Assembly (NCBI GenBank): GCA_046315175.1
Contig: JBKDBK010000111.1
Coordinates: 1 to 17,297 of the forward strand
Length of the DNA stretch: 17,297 nt
Origin: UBA8828 sp046315175
Lineage (GTDB): Bacteria; Verrucomicrobiota; Verrucomicrobiia; Opitutales; UBA953
Direction of reading: 5' to 3'
Under the pieces are notes generated by a model. That model saw only the letters and a program-made list of their open reading frames with translations, was not told the DNA's origin and searched no databases. Position numbers and translations under genes: made by a program. Shown one piece after another: positions 1 through 8,382 of the stretch; position 1 is the first letter of the stretch, and every line of letters starts with the position of its first letter.

Positions 1-1680
1 TCCGACCGAGCCGGCCCGACCACCTACGTGATCGGGCACCGCAACCCCGACGCCGACGCCATCTGCTCGGCCATCGCCTACGCGGAGTACAAGCGGGCCA
101 CGGGCCACGCCGGCTATGTCGCCGCCCGCTGCGGCAACTCCAACGAGCGCATCGAGGCCATCCTGGGGCGGTTCGGAGCCGCCCTGCCGGAGTTCGTCGG
201 CGACGTCACCCCGCGGGTCGAGGACATCATGAACCCCTCCCCGCTCTCGGTCCGCCCCGAGAGCACCTGCGCCGAGGCGCTCGAGCTCCTCGACCGGCAC
301 GACATCCGCGCCCTGCCGGTGGTCGACGCCGAGAACCGCCTGGTCAGCCACGTGTCCATCTTCGACCTCGGCGACACCTTCATCCCCAAGCCCCGCCAGG
401 CCAAGTCGATGCGCCGCGTCCGCAGCAGCGTCGCCGCCATCGTCCGCACCCTCGGGGGCGAGCCGCTGGCGCTCGCCGACCCGGACCGGGTCGAGGACCT
501 CTTCGTGCGCGTGGCGGCGATGGGCCTGGAGTCCTTCGGCGTGGCCGCGGCGGCCGAGGGCATCGAGCCCGGCTCGAGCGTCATCGTGGTCGGCGACCGG
601 CGCGACGTCCAGGCCCGCGCCATCGAGATGGGCGTGCGGCTCCTCATCGTGACCGGCGGCCACCGGATGGACGACGACCTCGTGGCGGCCGCCCGGGCGC
701 GCGGCGTCTCGGTCACCCGGGCGAAGACCGACAGCGCGACCACCGCCTGGGCGGTGCGCGCCGCCCACCTCCTCTCCGCCCTGCCCCGCCGGGAGCCGCC
801 GTGCTTCCAGCCGCAGGAGAAGCTGGCGCTCGTGCGGCGCCGCATCGTGCAGTCCAGCTCCCTGCTCAACTGCGTGGTCGACGAGGAGGGCCGCCTGCTC
901 GGGGTCTTCACCAAGTCCGACATCCTCCGGCCCGTCTCGACCCGCCTCGCGCTGGTCGACCACAACGAGCTCAGCCAGGCGGTGGACGGCGCCGCCGAGG
1001 TGGAGATCGCCGAGGTCATCGACCACCACCGGCTCGGCAACCCGCCGACCCACCACCCCATCCTCTTCATCAACCGTCCCCTCGGGTCGACCTGCTCCAT
1101 CGTCGCGGACCTCTTCCGCTCGGCCGGACTGAGGCCCTCGCCGCAGACGGCCGGACTGATGATGAGCGGCATCATCTCCGACACCCTCCACCTGCAGAGC
1201 CCGACCACGACGCCGCTCGACGGCGAGCTGCTCGCCTGGCTGGCGACAATCGCCGAGTGCGAGCCCCGCGGCCTGGCCGACCTGATCTTCGCGGCCGGAT
1301 CCATCCTCAGCACCGCGGCGCCCGACGCGGCGGTGCGCACCGACTGCAAGCTCTACGAGGAGAACGGCGCCCGGTTCTCCGTCGCCCAGGTCGAGGAGCT
1401 CGGCTTCACCGCGTTCTGGAAATCGGCCGACGCCCTGCTCGCGGCGCTGGAGCGCCACCGCGCGGAGCACGCCCTGCTCTTCTCCTGCCTGCTGGTGACG
1501 GACATCGACACGCAGGGCTCCCTCCTGCTCATCCGCGGCGACGCCGACATCGTCCGGGCCATCACCTACCCGCTCAAGCGCGCCCCGGACATCTTCGACC
1601 TGCCGGGCATCGTCAGCCGCAAGAAGCAGCTCCTGCCCTACCTGACCGGGCTCCTCGCCGAGGGGGCGCCTGCCCGATGA
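1..1680 (+). CDS. ppaC: Manganese-dependent family II inorganic pyrophosphatase with CBS and DRTGG domains (5' end cut by window)
   Basis: Predicted to hydrolyse pyrophosphate to phosphate in the cytoplasm, driving biosynthetic reactions forward. Residues are numbered from the GTG at base 28. The N-terminal DHH domain carries GHRNPDADA (3-11), VDHNE (about 311) and IDHHR (331-335), the metal-binding motifs of this family. The C-terminal DHHA2 domain ends with SRKK (530-533), which in the family grips pyrophosphate. Inserted between them are a CBS motif (about 64-114, beginning VEDIMNPSPLSV), a DRTGG-like region (about 150-245) and a second CBS motif (about 264-302). In known members this insert binds adenine nucleotides and tunes activity. 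The frame is open to base 1 and reads SDRAGPTTY before the GTG. TYVIGHRNPD matches the expected first strand, so the GTG codes for an internal Val and the real start lies just outside the window. It overlaps rnr by ATGA. Confidence 0.93.
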   Translation, partial: SDRAGPTTYVIGHRNPDADAICSAIAYAEYKRATGHAGYVAARCGNSNERIEAILGRFGAALPEFVGDVTPRVEDIMNPSPLSVRPESTCAEALELLDRHDIRALPVVDAENRLVSHVSIFDLGDTFIPKPRQAKSMRRVRSSVAAIVRTLGGEPLALADPDRVEDLFVRVAAMGLESFGVAAAAEGIEPGSSVIVVGDRRDVQARAIEMGVRLLIVTGGHRMDDDLVAAARARGVSVTRAKTDSATTAWAVRAAHLLSALPRREPPCFQPQEKLALVRRRIVQSSSLLNCVVDEEGRLLGVFTKSDILRPVSTRLALVDHNELSQAVDGAAEVEIAEVIDHHRLGNPPTHHPILFINRPLGSTCSIVADLFRSAGLRPSPQTAGLMMSGIISDTLHLQSPTTTPLDGELLAWLATIAECEPRGLADLIFAAGSILSTAAPDAAVRTDCKLYEENGARFSVAQVEELGFTAFWKSADALLAALERHRAEHALLFSCLLVTDIDTQGSLLLIRGDADIVRAITYPLKRAPDIFDLPGIVSRKKQLLPYLTGLLAEGAPAR

Positions 1681-3968
1681 CGCCCGAGGAGGCGATGCTC
1701 CGGCACATGGCCCGCCCGGGCTACCAACCCCAGCGGCTGGAGGAGCTCGCCCAGGCCATCGGCGCCGACCGCGCGGCCTACCAACGCCTGCGCAAGGTGG
1801 TGCCGCGCCTGGTCCGGGCCGGCGCGCTGGTGGTCGTCGCCCGCGACCGCCTCGCCCTGCCGCCCCAGGAGGACCAGCTCGAGGGCACCATCCTCTTCCG
1901 GAGCAGCGGTTCCGCCCGGGTCGTCTTCGACAGCGACGGCAAAGGCCGCCCCCGCGACCCCGTGCACGTCCACGCCACCGACACCGGCGTGGCCCTCCAC
2001 GGCGACCGCGTCGCCATCCGGCTCGAGCCGGCCCGCGGGCGGCGCGAGAGCGGCGACTGGGGCACCGGCCGCGTGGTCCGGGTCGTCCGCCGCGCCCTCA
2101 CCGAGGTCGTCGGGACCCTCCGCCGCACCCGGCTCGCCTGGTATGTGATTCCCGACGACCCCCGCGTGGTCCGCGAGATTCTCGTCCGCGACCCGGCGCG
2201 CTCGGGACTCAAGCCCGCGCCCAAGCCGGAGGACAAGGTCGTGGTCCAGCTCGACCCCTGGGAGCGCCGCAACGCCAGCCCGACCGGGACGCTCCGCGAG
2301 GTGCTGGGGGTCACGCACACGCCGATGGCGGAGTATAAGTCGATCCTCCGCCAGTACCGCCTGAATCCCGAGTTCCCCGCCGAGGCGGAGGCCGCCGCCC
2401 GGGCCTTCGGCCCCGTGGTCGGGCCCGCCGAGCTTGGCTGGCGGGCGGACTTCCGCGACATCCCCACGGTCACCATCGACCCGGACGACGCCAAGGACTT
2501 CGACGACGCGCTCTCCCTCATGCCCCTGCCCGGCGGCGGCCACCGCGTCGGCATCCACATCGCGGACGTCTCCCACTACGTCAGGCCTGGCACGCCGCTC
2601 GACGACGAGGCCAGGGCCCGCGGGAACTCGACCTACCTCGTCGGCACGGTCATCCCGATGATTCCCCACGCCCTGTCCAGCGGGCTCTGCTCCCTGGTCG
2701 AGGCCGAGGACCGGCTGGTCAAGTCGGTGCTGGTCGACTTCGCCGCCGACGGGCGGATCACCGGCGCGACCTTCGCCAACGGCGTCATCCGCAGCCGCAA
2801 GCGACTGACCTACCGCCAGGCCCTGGCCTTCCTCCGCGAGGACGACAACCGCGAGGTGCGCCGGGTCGCCCCGCCCCCCGCGCACCAGACCGGCAACCCC
2901 GGGCGCAGCCTCGCCTCGCTGGGCGACGGCGAGGTCGACGCGCTGCGCGGCATCCTGCGCACGCTGTGGTCGATCGCCTCGCGCCTGCGCCGCGAGCGCT
3001 TCGAGGCGGGGTCGCTCGACCTCGACATGACCGAGATCAAGCTGCTGGTGGACGCCGAGGGCTACGCCGACCAGGCGGTGACCGTCGAGCACGACGAGTC
3101 CCACCAGCTGGTCGAGGAGTTCATGCTGCTCGCCAACGAGCAGGTCGGGCGGACGCTCACCCAGGCCAAGCTGCCCCACGTCTCCCGCGTGCACGACGAG
3201 CCCGACCCGGAGAAGCTCGGCACGCTGCGCGAGACGCTGGTCCTCGCCGGGGTGAAGGTCGGCGACCTCACCCAGCGCCGCGAGATGGTCAAGGCCCTCG
3301 CCCTGCTCAAGGACCGGAGCGACGGCCACATCCTGCGCGTCCAGCTCCTGCGGTCCCTCCGGCAGGCCTGCTACCGGCCGTCCGCCGACGGCCACTACGG
3401 CCTGGCCAAGCGCCACTACAGCCACTTCACCTCGCCCATCCGCCGTTACGCCGACCTGGTCGAGCACCGCATCCTCGACCACTGGATGGCCCGCCAGTCG
3501 CTGCCGCACGCGCCCCGCGACCCCGGGCGCTCCCCCGGCGTCGGCGAGCTCGCCCAGGTCTGCGACCATGTGTCGATGACCGAGCGCAACAGCTCCGAGG
3601 CCGAGCGCGACTCGGTCAAGGTCAAGCTGCTCGAGCTCTTCGAGCGCGAGGTGGACCGGGCGGACAAGCGCGCCTTCGCCGCCCGCATCATGGAGGTCAA
3701 GCCCCACGGCATGATGGTGGAGCTGGTCGCCTCGCACGCCTACGGGCTCGTTCACCTCACCACCCTGACCGACGACTTCTACCGCCTGACCGAGGACGGC
3801 AGGACCCTGGTCGGACGCCGCACCGGGCGCATCCACGCCCCGGGCGACGCCGTGGAGGTCACCGTCGAGCGCGTCGACCGCTTCAAGCGCCAGGTCGACT
3901 TCCGCCTCGCGGCCAAGCCGTGCCAGGCGACCCGCGGGCCCGAGCGGCGGCGCGGCCGCGGCGCCTGA
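1677..3968 (+). CDS. rnr: Ribonuclease R / RNase II family 3'-5' exoribonuclease
   Basis: A processive 3'-to-5' exoribonuclease of the RNB family, acting in the cytoplasm on mRNA and structured RNA. The protein has 763 residues, within the usual RNase R range. In order it has an N-terminal winged-helix-like segment (about 1-60), cold-shock-like OB regions (about 65-225), the RNB catalytic domain and a C-terminal S1 domain (about 663-745). The catalytic motif IDPDDAKDFDDA (267-278) holds the conserved aspartates. It is followed by HIADVSHYV and, near residue 580, by HYSHFTSPIRRYADL, which is diagnostic of the family. The tail is a short Arg-rich stretch (RRRGRG) rather than the long Lys-rich tail of the E. 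coli enzyme. I chose the ATG at 1677 because it overlaps the pyrophosphatase stop (ATGA); the frame stays open far upstream but is a shadow there. A GAGGGGG run lies upstream of the ATG. RNase R fits better than RNase II because of the length and helix-turn-helix start. Confidence 0.95.
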   Translation: MTPEEAMLRHMARPGYQPQRLEELAQAIGADRAAYQRLRKVVPRLVRAGALVVVARDRLALPPQEDQLEGTILFRSSGSARVVFDSDGKGRPRDPVHVHATDTGVALHGDRVAIRLEPARGRRESGDWGTGRVVRVVRRALTEVVGTLRRTRLAWYVIPDDPRVVREILVRDPARSGLKPAPKPEDKVVVQLDPWERRNASPTGTLREVLGVTHTPMAEYKSILRQYRLNPEFPAEAEAAARAFGPVVGPAELGWRADFRDIPTVTIDPDDAKDFDDALSLMPLPGGGHRVGIHIADVSHYVRPGTPLDDEARARGNSTYLVGTVIPMIPHALSSGLCSLVEAEDRLVKSVLVDFAADGRITGATFANGVIRSRKRLTYRQALAFLREDDNREVRRVAPPPAHQTGNPGRSLASLGDGEVDALRGILRTLWSIASRLRRERFEAGSLDLDMTEIKLLVDAEGYADQAVTVEHDESHQLVEEFMLLANEQVGRTLTQAKLPHVSRVHDEPDPEKLGTLRETLVLAGVKVGDLTQRREMVKALALLKDRSDGHILRVQLLRSLRQACYRPSADGHYGLAKRHYSHFTSPIRRYADLVEHRILDHWMARQSLPHAPRDPGRSPGVGELAQVCDHVSMTERNSSEAERDSVKVKLLELFEREVDRADKRAFAARIMEVKPHGMMVELVASHAYGLVHLTTLTDDFYRLTEDGRTLVGRRTGRIHAPGDAVEVTVERVDRFKRQVDFRLAAKPCQATRGPERRRGRGA

Positions 3969-3971
3969 GGC

Positions 3972-4679
3972 TCAGAACGGCAGCAGGAGGCGGAACCAGG
4001 CCCGGGCATAGTCGCGGGCCGCGCGACCGAGCCGGATGCGCCGGGCGTCGTCATCCTGCCAGTCGACGGGAATCTCGACGACCTTGGCGCCGGACCGGGC
4101 AAGCTGGACCAGCACGATCGCGCCGAAGGCGAATCCCCCCAGCTCGGGCTGCAGCTGGAGGTCGCGGAAGGAGGAGGCGCGCACGAGCTTCAGGCCGCAG
4201 CCGGGGTCCGTCACGCGGGCGCCGGGCAACAGCCGCCAGGCAATTGAGAGCAGGCGGGAGATGATGCCGCGGGACGCGCTCCGTCCGGTTATCTTGGAAT
4301 CCGGGTGCCACCTCGAGCCCGCGACGGCATCGGCCTGCCCGGAGGCGATCAGCTCGACGCCGCGGCGCAGCGCCTCGGGGTGGGCGGCCATGTCGGCGTC
4401 GCAATAGGCGAGGATGTCGCACCCGCCGGCATACGCCCGCCAGGCGCGATGGATGGCGATACCCTTGTTGGCGCGCGTGCTGACCCGCGCGAACTCCACC
4501 TTGAAAGGCAGCTCGGGGCCCACGGATTCCACCATCTTCTCGCTGGCGTCCCTCGACCCGTTGTCCGCAACCAAGACCCTCAGGTCCATGCCCGCGACGG
4601 CAGGGCCCAACTTGCGCAAACCCGCTTGGATACGTCCGGCCTCGTTGTGCGCGGGAATGACAAGCAGCAGGCGGGACAT
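3972..4679 (-). CDS. Family 2 glycosyltransferase (polyprenyl-phosphate sugar transferase-like)
   Basis: A GT-A fold glycosyltransferase of 235 residues. It probably moves a sugar from a nucleotide donor to a polyprenyl-phosphate or another acceptor at the cytoplasmic face of the membrane. Visible motifs are VIPAHNEAGRI (7-17), ADNGSRD (38-44), NKGIAIHRAW (71-80), the metal-binding DAD (94-96), AGSRW (120-124) and TDPGCGLKL (157-165). A later GGFAF...VVEIPVDW block resembles the ALG5/DPM1 branch of the family. No membrane segments follow the catalytic domain, so it would be soluble or peripheral. The ATG at 4679 gives the family-typical MSRLLLVIPAHNE start. An in-frame TTG at 4685 would add two residues and is less likely. 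GAGG abuts the ATG, too close to be a good ribosome site. It stands alone on this strand: it converges on rnr with 3 bases between stops and diverges from the receptor operon, so its acceptor cannot be inferred from neighbours. Confidence 0.85.
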   Translation of the reverse strand: MSRLLLVIPAHNEAGRIQAGLRKLGPAVAGMDLRVLVADNGSRDASEKMVESVGPELPFKVEFARVSTRANKGIAIHRAWRAYAGGCDILAYCDADMAAHPEALRRGVELIASGQADAVAGSRWHPDSKITGRSASRGIISRLLSIAWRLLPGARVTDPGCGLKLVRASSFRDLQLQPELGGFAFGAIVLVQLARSGAKVVEIPVDWQDDDARRIRLGRAARDYARAWFRLLLPF

Positions 4680-4813
4680 CCTCAATGAATTGTACAGCCC
4701 ATCTGCCCTTTGGTTACAGAGATAAGCACTAGGGTCTTTTTCTCATCTTATTGAGATTGAGACTCATTTTCATACTTGACCCATTTATCGAGAGTCAGTC
4801 TCAATAAACTCAA
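4680..4813. promoter_or_regulatory. AT-rich divergent intergenic control region
   Basis: These 134 bases separate the divergent glycosyltransferase and receptor starts and are conspicuously AT-rich against the GC-rich surroundings. On the minus strand TACAAT (4694-4689) could be a -10 element for the glycosyltransferase; it lies so close to the ATG at 4679 that the mRNA would have almost no leader. On the plus strand TTGACC (4776-4781) could be a -35 element for the receptor, but no convincing -10 lies at the standard distance. The receptor ATG is preceded by AATAAACTCAA with no ribosome-binding site. The two arms ATTGAGACT (4756-4764) and AGTCTCAAT (4797-4805) form a perfect 9-base inverted repeat. 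Promoter positions are inference. Confidence 0.5.
4753..4771. promoter_or_regulatory. Fur-like iron box upstream of the receptor operon
   Basis: The 19 bases GAGATTGAGACTCATTTTC match the classic 19-base Fur box (GATAATGATAATCATTATC) at 14 positions by hand alignment. A second, weaker match (10 of 19) lies at 4790-4808, closer to the start codon. The site precedes a FecA-like receptor with tonB-exbB-exbD, the type of operon Fur represses when iron is available. The match is seen in the sequence; Fur binding is inferred. Confidence 0.6.
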
Positions 4814-7039
4814 ATGCGTCCGCTCTCCCTTGTAGCGCTCGTTGTGGCTTCGGCTCTCTCCGCCCAATCAGTTCCCCTTAGCCAGCCAAGCCAGCCCACC
4901 GCCGAGTCCCTGGCCCCGGTAACCGTCACGGGCTTCGGCACCCGGTTGAACGAACTCCCAGGATCGGCCATGTACGTGGATGGCGAGGACTTCCGCGGGA
5001 AGGGCTTGGTCAACCTTGCGACCATCGCGCAGCAGGTGCCCGGCGTTTATGTGCGCGACGAGGACGGGTACGGCAACTTCCCCAACATCTCGCTGCGCGG
5101 CGTCGATGGCAGCCGCAGCACGAAGGTCACGCTGATGGAGGACGGCATCCTGACCGCGCCCTCGCCCTACGCCTCGCCCAACGCCTACTACACGCCGCGG
5201 TCGGGCCGCATGGCGGGCATCGAGTTCCTGAAGGGCTCGAGCCAGGTTCGCTTCGGCCCCCACACCACCGGCGGCGTGGTCAATTTCCTGTCCACCCCGA
5301 TCCCGGGATCGACGTCCGGCTACCTCCGCCTGACGCACGGCAGCCACGCCACGACCTTTGGACAATTCTGGGCGGGGTCGACCCAGTCTCTCGGCGCAGG
5401 GCGGCTGGGCACGCTCATCGAGCTCCACGGGCAGTCGAGCGACGGCTACAGGGTCATCGACGGGACCGACGCCGACACCGGCTTCCGGCTGCTCGAGCCG
5501 ATGCTCAAGCTTGGGTGGCAGCCGGACGCCAAGGCGGCGCACCGGTTCGAGCTCAAGGTGGGCATGTCCGACTTCGACGCCGACGAGACCTATGCCGGGC
5601 TGACCGAAGCCGATCTCGCCGCCAACCCCGACCGCCGCTACGCCGGGACCGCCTTCGACCGGCACACCGCCGAGCAATGGCGCACCTACCTGAAGTGGAT
5701 CGCCGAGCCCGACGCGTCGACCCGGGTCGAGAGCGCGCTCTACTTCAACGCCTTCCGCCGCAACTGGAGCAAGCTCGACGCAATCTCGGGCGCCGGCGTC
5801 GGCGTCCCGACCAACATCGGTCAGGCGCTGCTCAACCCGGCCGGCCTGTCCGTGATCCAAGGCCTCGGCGCCGGCAACCTCGTGAACCGCGACGCCTTCC
5901 GGGACCACGAGGCCCTGGGCTGGCAGACCGAGGGCAAGCTCGTCCTCGGGGACTCGGTCAAGCATGAGGTGACCGTCGGGCTTCGCCTTCACCGCGACAC
6001 GGCGGGCGGCACCAACCAAGCCATCACTCGCGCCTCAAATCTCGACGGCACCTTCGGCGCCCCGACCTTCGGCCCGGTGGGCGACGCCGGCTATGCCGAG
6101 GTCGACGCCATCAGCCTGCACGCCGAGGACGCCGTTCGCCTCGGCGCGCTGACCGTTCGCCCGGGAATCCGCCGGGAATGGCTCAGCTACGCCAACACGA
6201 CCTCCCTGGGAGCCGCCGCCAGCGGCGAGACGACCCTGACCACCGGTGGCATCGGCGCCACCCTGGACATCGCTCAGGGCGAGAGCCTCTTCGCGGGCGT
6301 CCATGCCGGCGCCTCGCCCGCGAACCCCTCGGGCTATCTGGCGGGAACCCGGGCGGAGCGCTCGGTCGGCTCGGAGCTTGGCTGGCGCCTCAACGGCAGG
6401 GGAACGCGGTGGGAAATCGTCTTCTTCCACACCGACTTCACCCGGCTGATCGCCCCCGAGGTCGGCGTGGGCGGCGGCGGGCTCAACCCCTCGAGAAACG
6501 CCGGCGAGGCGGAGTCGCACGGCGTGGAAATGCTCGTCGGCTACGACCACGGACGCGCCAAGGGATGGTCGCTCGGCACCCCTCTCAGCCTCAGCGCGAC
6601 CTTCACCCGGGCGCGCTTCAAGAACCTCGAAAGCCGCCTGGGCAACTCCGCCGGGCTCTTCGCCGGAGCGGAGAACGGCAGCGACGTGCCCTATGTGCCC
6701 GACTGGAAGGTCGGCCTCTCCGCCGGCCTGGAGTGGAGCCGGACCGCGCTCACCCTCTCCGGCGGCTACAGCTCGTCCACCTGGGGCACGGGCTACAACG
6801 GGCGTCCGCGCGTCGACGACACAACCGGCCTCCCCATCGCGCCCTCGGCCATCGACGGACGCGTTCCCGCCCTGCTCACCCTCGACCTGGCCTTCCGCCA
6901 TGAGCTGGCAGGAGGTCTCAGGCTGGTCGGCGGCGTGCAGAACCTGACCGACGAGCAGGAGACTGTCAGCCGCGCCCCGCTCGGACCCCGCGCCAACGCC
7001 CCGCGGAGCCTTCACCTGGGAGCCGAGTACCGGTTCTGA
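4814..7039 (+). CDS. TonB-dependent outer-membrane receptor, FecA-like (probable ferric-siderophore or ferric-citrate uptake)
   Basis: A 741-residue outer-membrane beta-barrel receptor that would import a ferric chelate using energy relayed by TonB. A signal peptide covers about residues 1-17 (MRPLSLVALVVASALSAQS). LAPVTVTGF (33-41) serves as a TonB box. The plug domain (about 40-160) has GVYVRDEDGYGNFPNISLRG, then LMEDGILTAPSPYASP and EFLKGSSQVRFGPHTTGGVVNF, a pattern close to the FecA branch. The remainder is barrel, ending LHLGAEYRF with the terminal Phe typical for outer-membrane insertion. There is no N-terminal signalling extension, so unlike E. coli FecA it should not control a sigma factor. 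The next gene starts on the base after the stop. The upstream Fur-like box and the downstream tonB/exbB/exbD support an iron role. The exact ligand cannot be told from sequence. The start has no ribosome-binding site but gives a proper signal peptide. Confidence 0.92.
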   Translation: MRPLSLVALVVASALSAQSVPLSQPSQPTAESLAPVTVTGFGTRLNELPGSAMYVDGEDFRGKGLVNLATIAQQVPGVYVRDEDGYGNFPNISLRGVDGSRSTKVTLMEDGILTAPSPYASPNAYYTPRSGRMAGIEFLKGSSQVRFGPHTTGGVVNFLSTPIPGSTSGYLRLTHGSHATTFGQFWAGSTQSLGAGRLGTLIELHGQSSDGYRVIDGTDADTGFRLLEPMLKLGWQPDAKAAHRFELKVGMSDFDADETYAGLTEADLAANPDRRYAGTAFDRHTAEQWRTYLKWIAEPDASTRVESALYFNAFRRNWSKLDAISGAGVGVPTNIGQALLNPAGLSVIQGLGAGNLVNRDAFRDHEALGWQTEGKLVLGDSVKHEVTVGLRLHRDTAGGTNQAITRASNLDGTFGAPTFGPVGDAGYAEVDAISLHAEDAVRLGALTVRPGIRREWLSYANTTSLGAAASGETTLTTGGIGATLDIAQGESLFAGVHAGASPANPSGYLAGTRAERSVGSELGWRLNGRGTRWEIVFFHTDFTRLIAPEVGVGGGGLNPSRNAGEAESHGVEMLVGYDHGRAKGWSLGTPLSLSATFTRARFKNLESRLGNSAGLFAGAENGSDVPYVPDWKVGLSAGLEWSRTALTLSGGYSSSTWGTGYNGRPRVDDTTGLPIAPSAIDGRVPALLTLDLAFRHELAGGLRLVGGVQNLTDEQETVSRAPLGPRANAPRSLHLGAEYRF

Positions 7040-7705
7040 ATGACGAGCATGGAGACACCGGAAGGCGGGCTGCGCGACTGGCTGGTGACGGCCACGGCCG
7101 GCTGCGCGCTGGCGGCCTGCCTCGCCGGGATTGTCCGTCCCCCCGCCACCCTGCCGAAGCCGCCGACCAGTCCGACCCCGACGGAGCAACGAACCTCCTG
7201 GGTCCGCCTCGCGCCGCCTGCGGCAACAAGCGAGGCCACCGCAGGCTCACCGACCTCGCCAACGCGGCCGGAGGCCCCTCCGGCCGCGCCGGCGACCCTG
7301 CCAGCCGAGGGCGACCTCCCCTCGCTGCCCGCATTGCCCACCCTGCCCTCCGAGCGGCGCGCCGAACCCTCCGCCCGCCCTTCCGAGCCGTCCACGGCAC
7401 AGGCGGCGGCCCAGGGTGCGCCGGGCGCCGGCACGGGACCCGTTCGCCTGACCAAGGGCGAGCTGGGCGGGAGCCAGCCTTGGCCCGAGTACCCGGCGGC
7501 CGCGCTCCGTCGCGGCGAATCCGGCACCGTGACCGTACGGCTGAGCGTCGACGCGGCCGGCGACGTGACCGAGGCGAGGGTCGACGCCTCATCCGGTTGG
7601 CGCTCGCTCGACGAGGCGGCGACCGGCACGATTCGACGACGCTGGAGCTTCCCGCCGGGACAGCCCAGGGACTACCTGGTCGACATCCGTTTCCAAATCC
7701 TCTGA
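7040..7705 (+). CDS. tonB: TonB family energy transducer protein
   Basis: A 221-residue protein expected to span the periplasm and couple the ExbB-ExbD proton motor to the receptor. It has a short cytoplasmic start, a single membrane anchor (about 14-32) and a long Pro/Ala/Thr/Ser-rich linker (about 33-135) with repeated PP and SP pairs. A TonB C-terminal domain follows (about 145-221): YPAAALRRGESGTVTVRLSVDAAG, then EAATGTIRRRWSFPPG and the final strand DYLVDIRFQIL. The overall plan and length match TonB, although the anchor is Cys/Ala-rich and lacks the familiar SxxxH pattern of the E. coli anchor. The ATG directly follows the receptor TGA without any gap and without a clear ribosome site, so translation is probably coupled. 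Second gene of the iron-uptake operon. Confidence 0.88.
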   Translation: MTSMETPEGGLRDWLVTATAGCALAACLAGIVRPPATLPKPPTSPTPTEQRTSWVRLAPPAATSEATAGSPTSPTRPEAPPAAPATLPAEGDLPSLPALPTLPSERRAEPSARPSEPSTAQAAAQGAPGAGTGPVRLTKGELGGSQPWPEYPAAALRRGESGTVTVRLSVDAAGDVTEARVDASSGWRSLDEAATGTIRRRWSFPPGQPRDYLVDIRFQIL

Positions 7706-7709
7706 ACCC

Positions 7710-8381
7710 ATGATCCTCGCCAACGCCGTAGTGGAGACCTTCATCGACGGGGGGCCCATCATGTGGCCCATCCTCGCCTGCCTCATCCTCGCCCTCGCCG
7801 TCATGGCCGAGCGCGCCCTCTGGTGGAGGCGCACCGGGCGCCTGGGGGCCGACCGGGCCTACACCCAGGCGCTGTGGGACATCCGGCTGGGCAACTTCGC
7901 CCCGGCCTGGGACGCCACCGAGGGCAAGGCCACGCCGTTCCTGCGCGCGCTCCGCTCAGGCTTGGCGAACCTGCGGACCGACCCCGCGGCGGCGATGGCG
8001 CTGCGGGCAGAGGCGGAGATCGAGGAATCGCGCCGCCGGCTATGGGTGCTCAGCACCCTCATCACCCTGACGCCCCTCCTCGGCCTGCTCGGCACGGTCA
8101 TCGGCATCATGCAGAGCTTCGACTTCATCGGCGGCGACCAACTCGCCATCGCCAAGGTCAGCGGCGGCGTCGGCGAGGCCCTCATCGCCACCGCGGCCGG
8201 CCTCGGGGTCGCCATCCTCTGCCTGCTGCCCCACAACCTCTTCGCCCGCCGCAGCTCGGACCTCCGCCACGACCTCGACCAGGCCATCAGTCAGGCCGAG
8301 CTGGCGGTGAAGGCGGCCGCCGCGGGCGGCCACCGGCCCGAGACGTTCCAACCCCGCGAGACCCGCGGCGAGCGCGCCTGA
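7710..8381 (+). CDS. exbB: MotA/TolQ/ExbB family proton channel protein
   Basis: Inner-membrane subunit of the proton-driven motor that energises TonB; 223 residues. Three membrane segments are visible: about 15-36 (PIMWPILACLILALAVMAER), about 112-137 and about 152-175. The last two contain the family signature, with LTPLLGLLGTVIGIMQSF leading into VSGGVGEALIATAAGLGVAI. A cytoplasmic loop of about 70 residues separates the first and second segments, as in ExbB and TolQ. Its place between tonB and exbD under a Fur-like box favours ExbB over TolQ. The ATG lies 4 bases after the tonB stop, with no clear ribosome site. Confidence 0.92.
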   Translation: MILANAVVETFIDGGPIMWPILACLILALAVMAERALWWRRTGRLGADRAYTQALWDIRLGNFAPAWDATEGKATPFLRALRSGLANLRTDPAAAMALRAEAEIEESRRRLWVLSTLITLTPLLGLLGTVIGIMQSFDFIGGDQLAIAKVSGGVGEALIATAAGLGVAILCLLPHNLFARRSSDLRHDLDQAISQAELAVKAAAAGGHRPETFQPRETRGERA

Positions 8382-8382
8382 C

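Noticed and set aside
801..1676. Upstream extension of the RNase R frame
   Set aside because: It overlaps the pyrophosphatase coding region and reads as Pro/Arg/Ala-rich nonsense. The ATG at 1677 gives the natural RNase R start and an ATGA overlap.
1638..3836. A 732-residue open frame opposite rnr
   Set aside because: Low-complexity Gly/Val/Ala sequence antisense to rnr, with no recognisable motif.
4683..4685. TTG as start of the glycosyltransferase
   Set aside because: It adds only two residues and has no ribosome-binding site; the ATG at 4679 gives the standard family N-terminus.
4776..4807. A complete sigma-70 promoter for the receptor (TTGACC with CAATAA)
   Set aside because: The spacing of 20 bases is too long and the -10 match is poor, so only the -35-like piece is mentioned.
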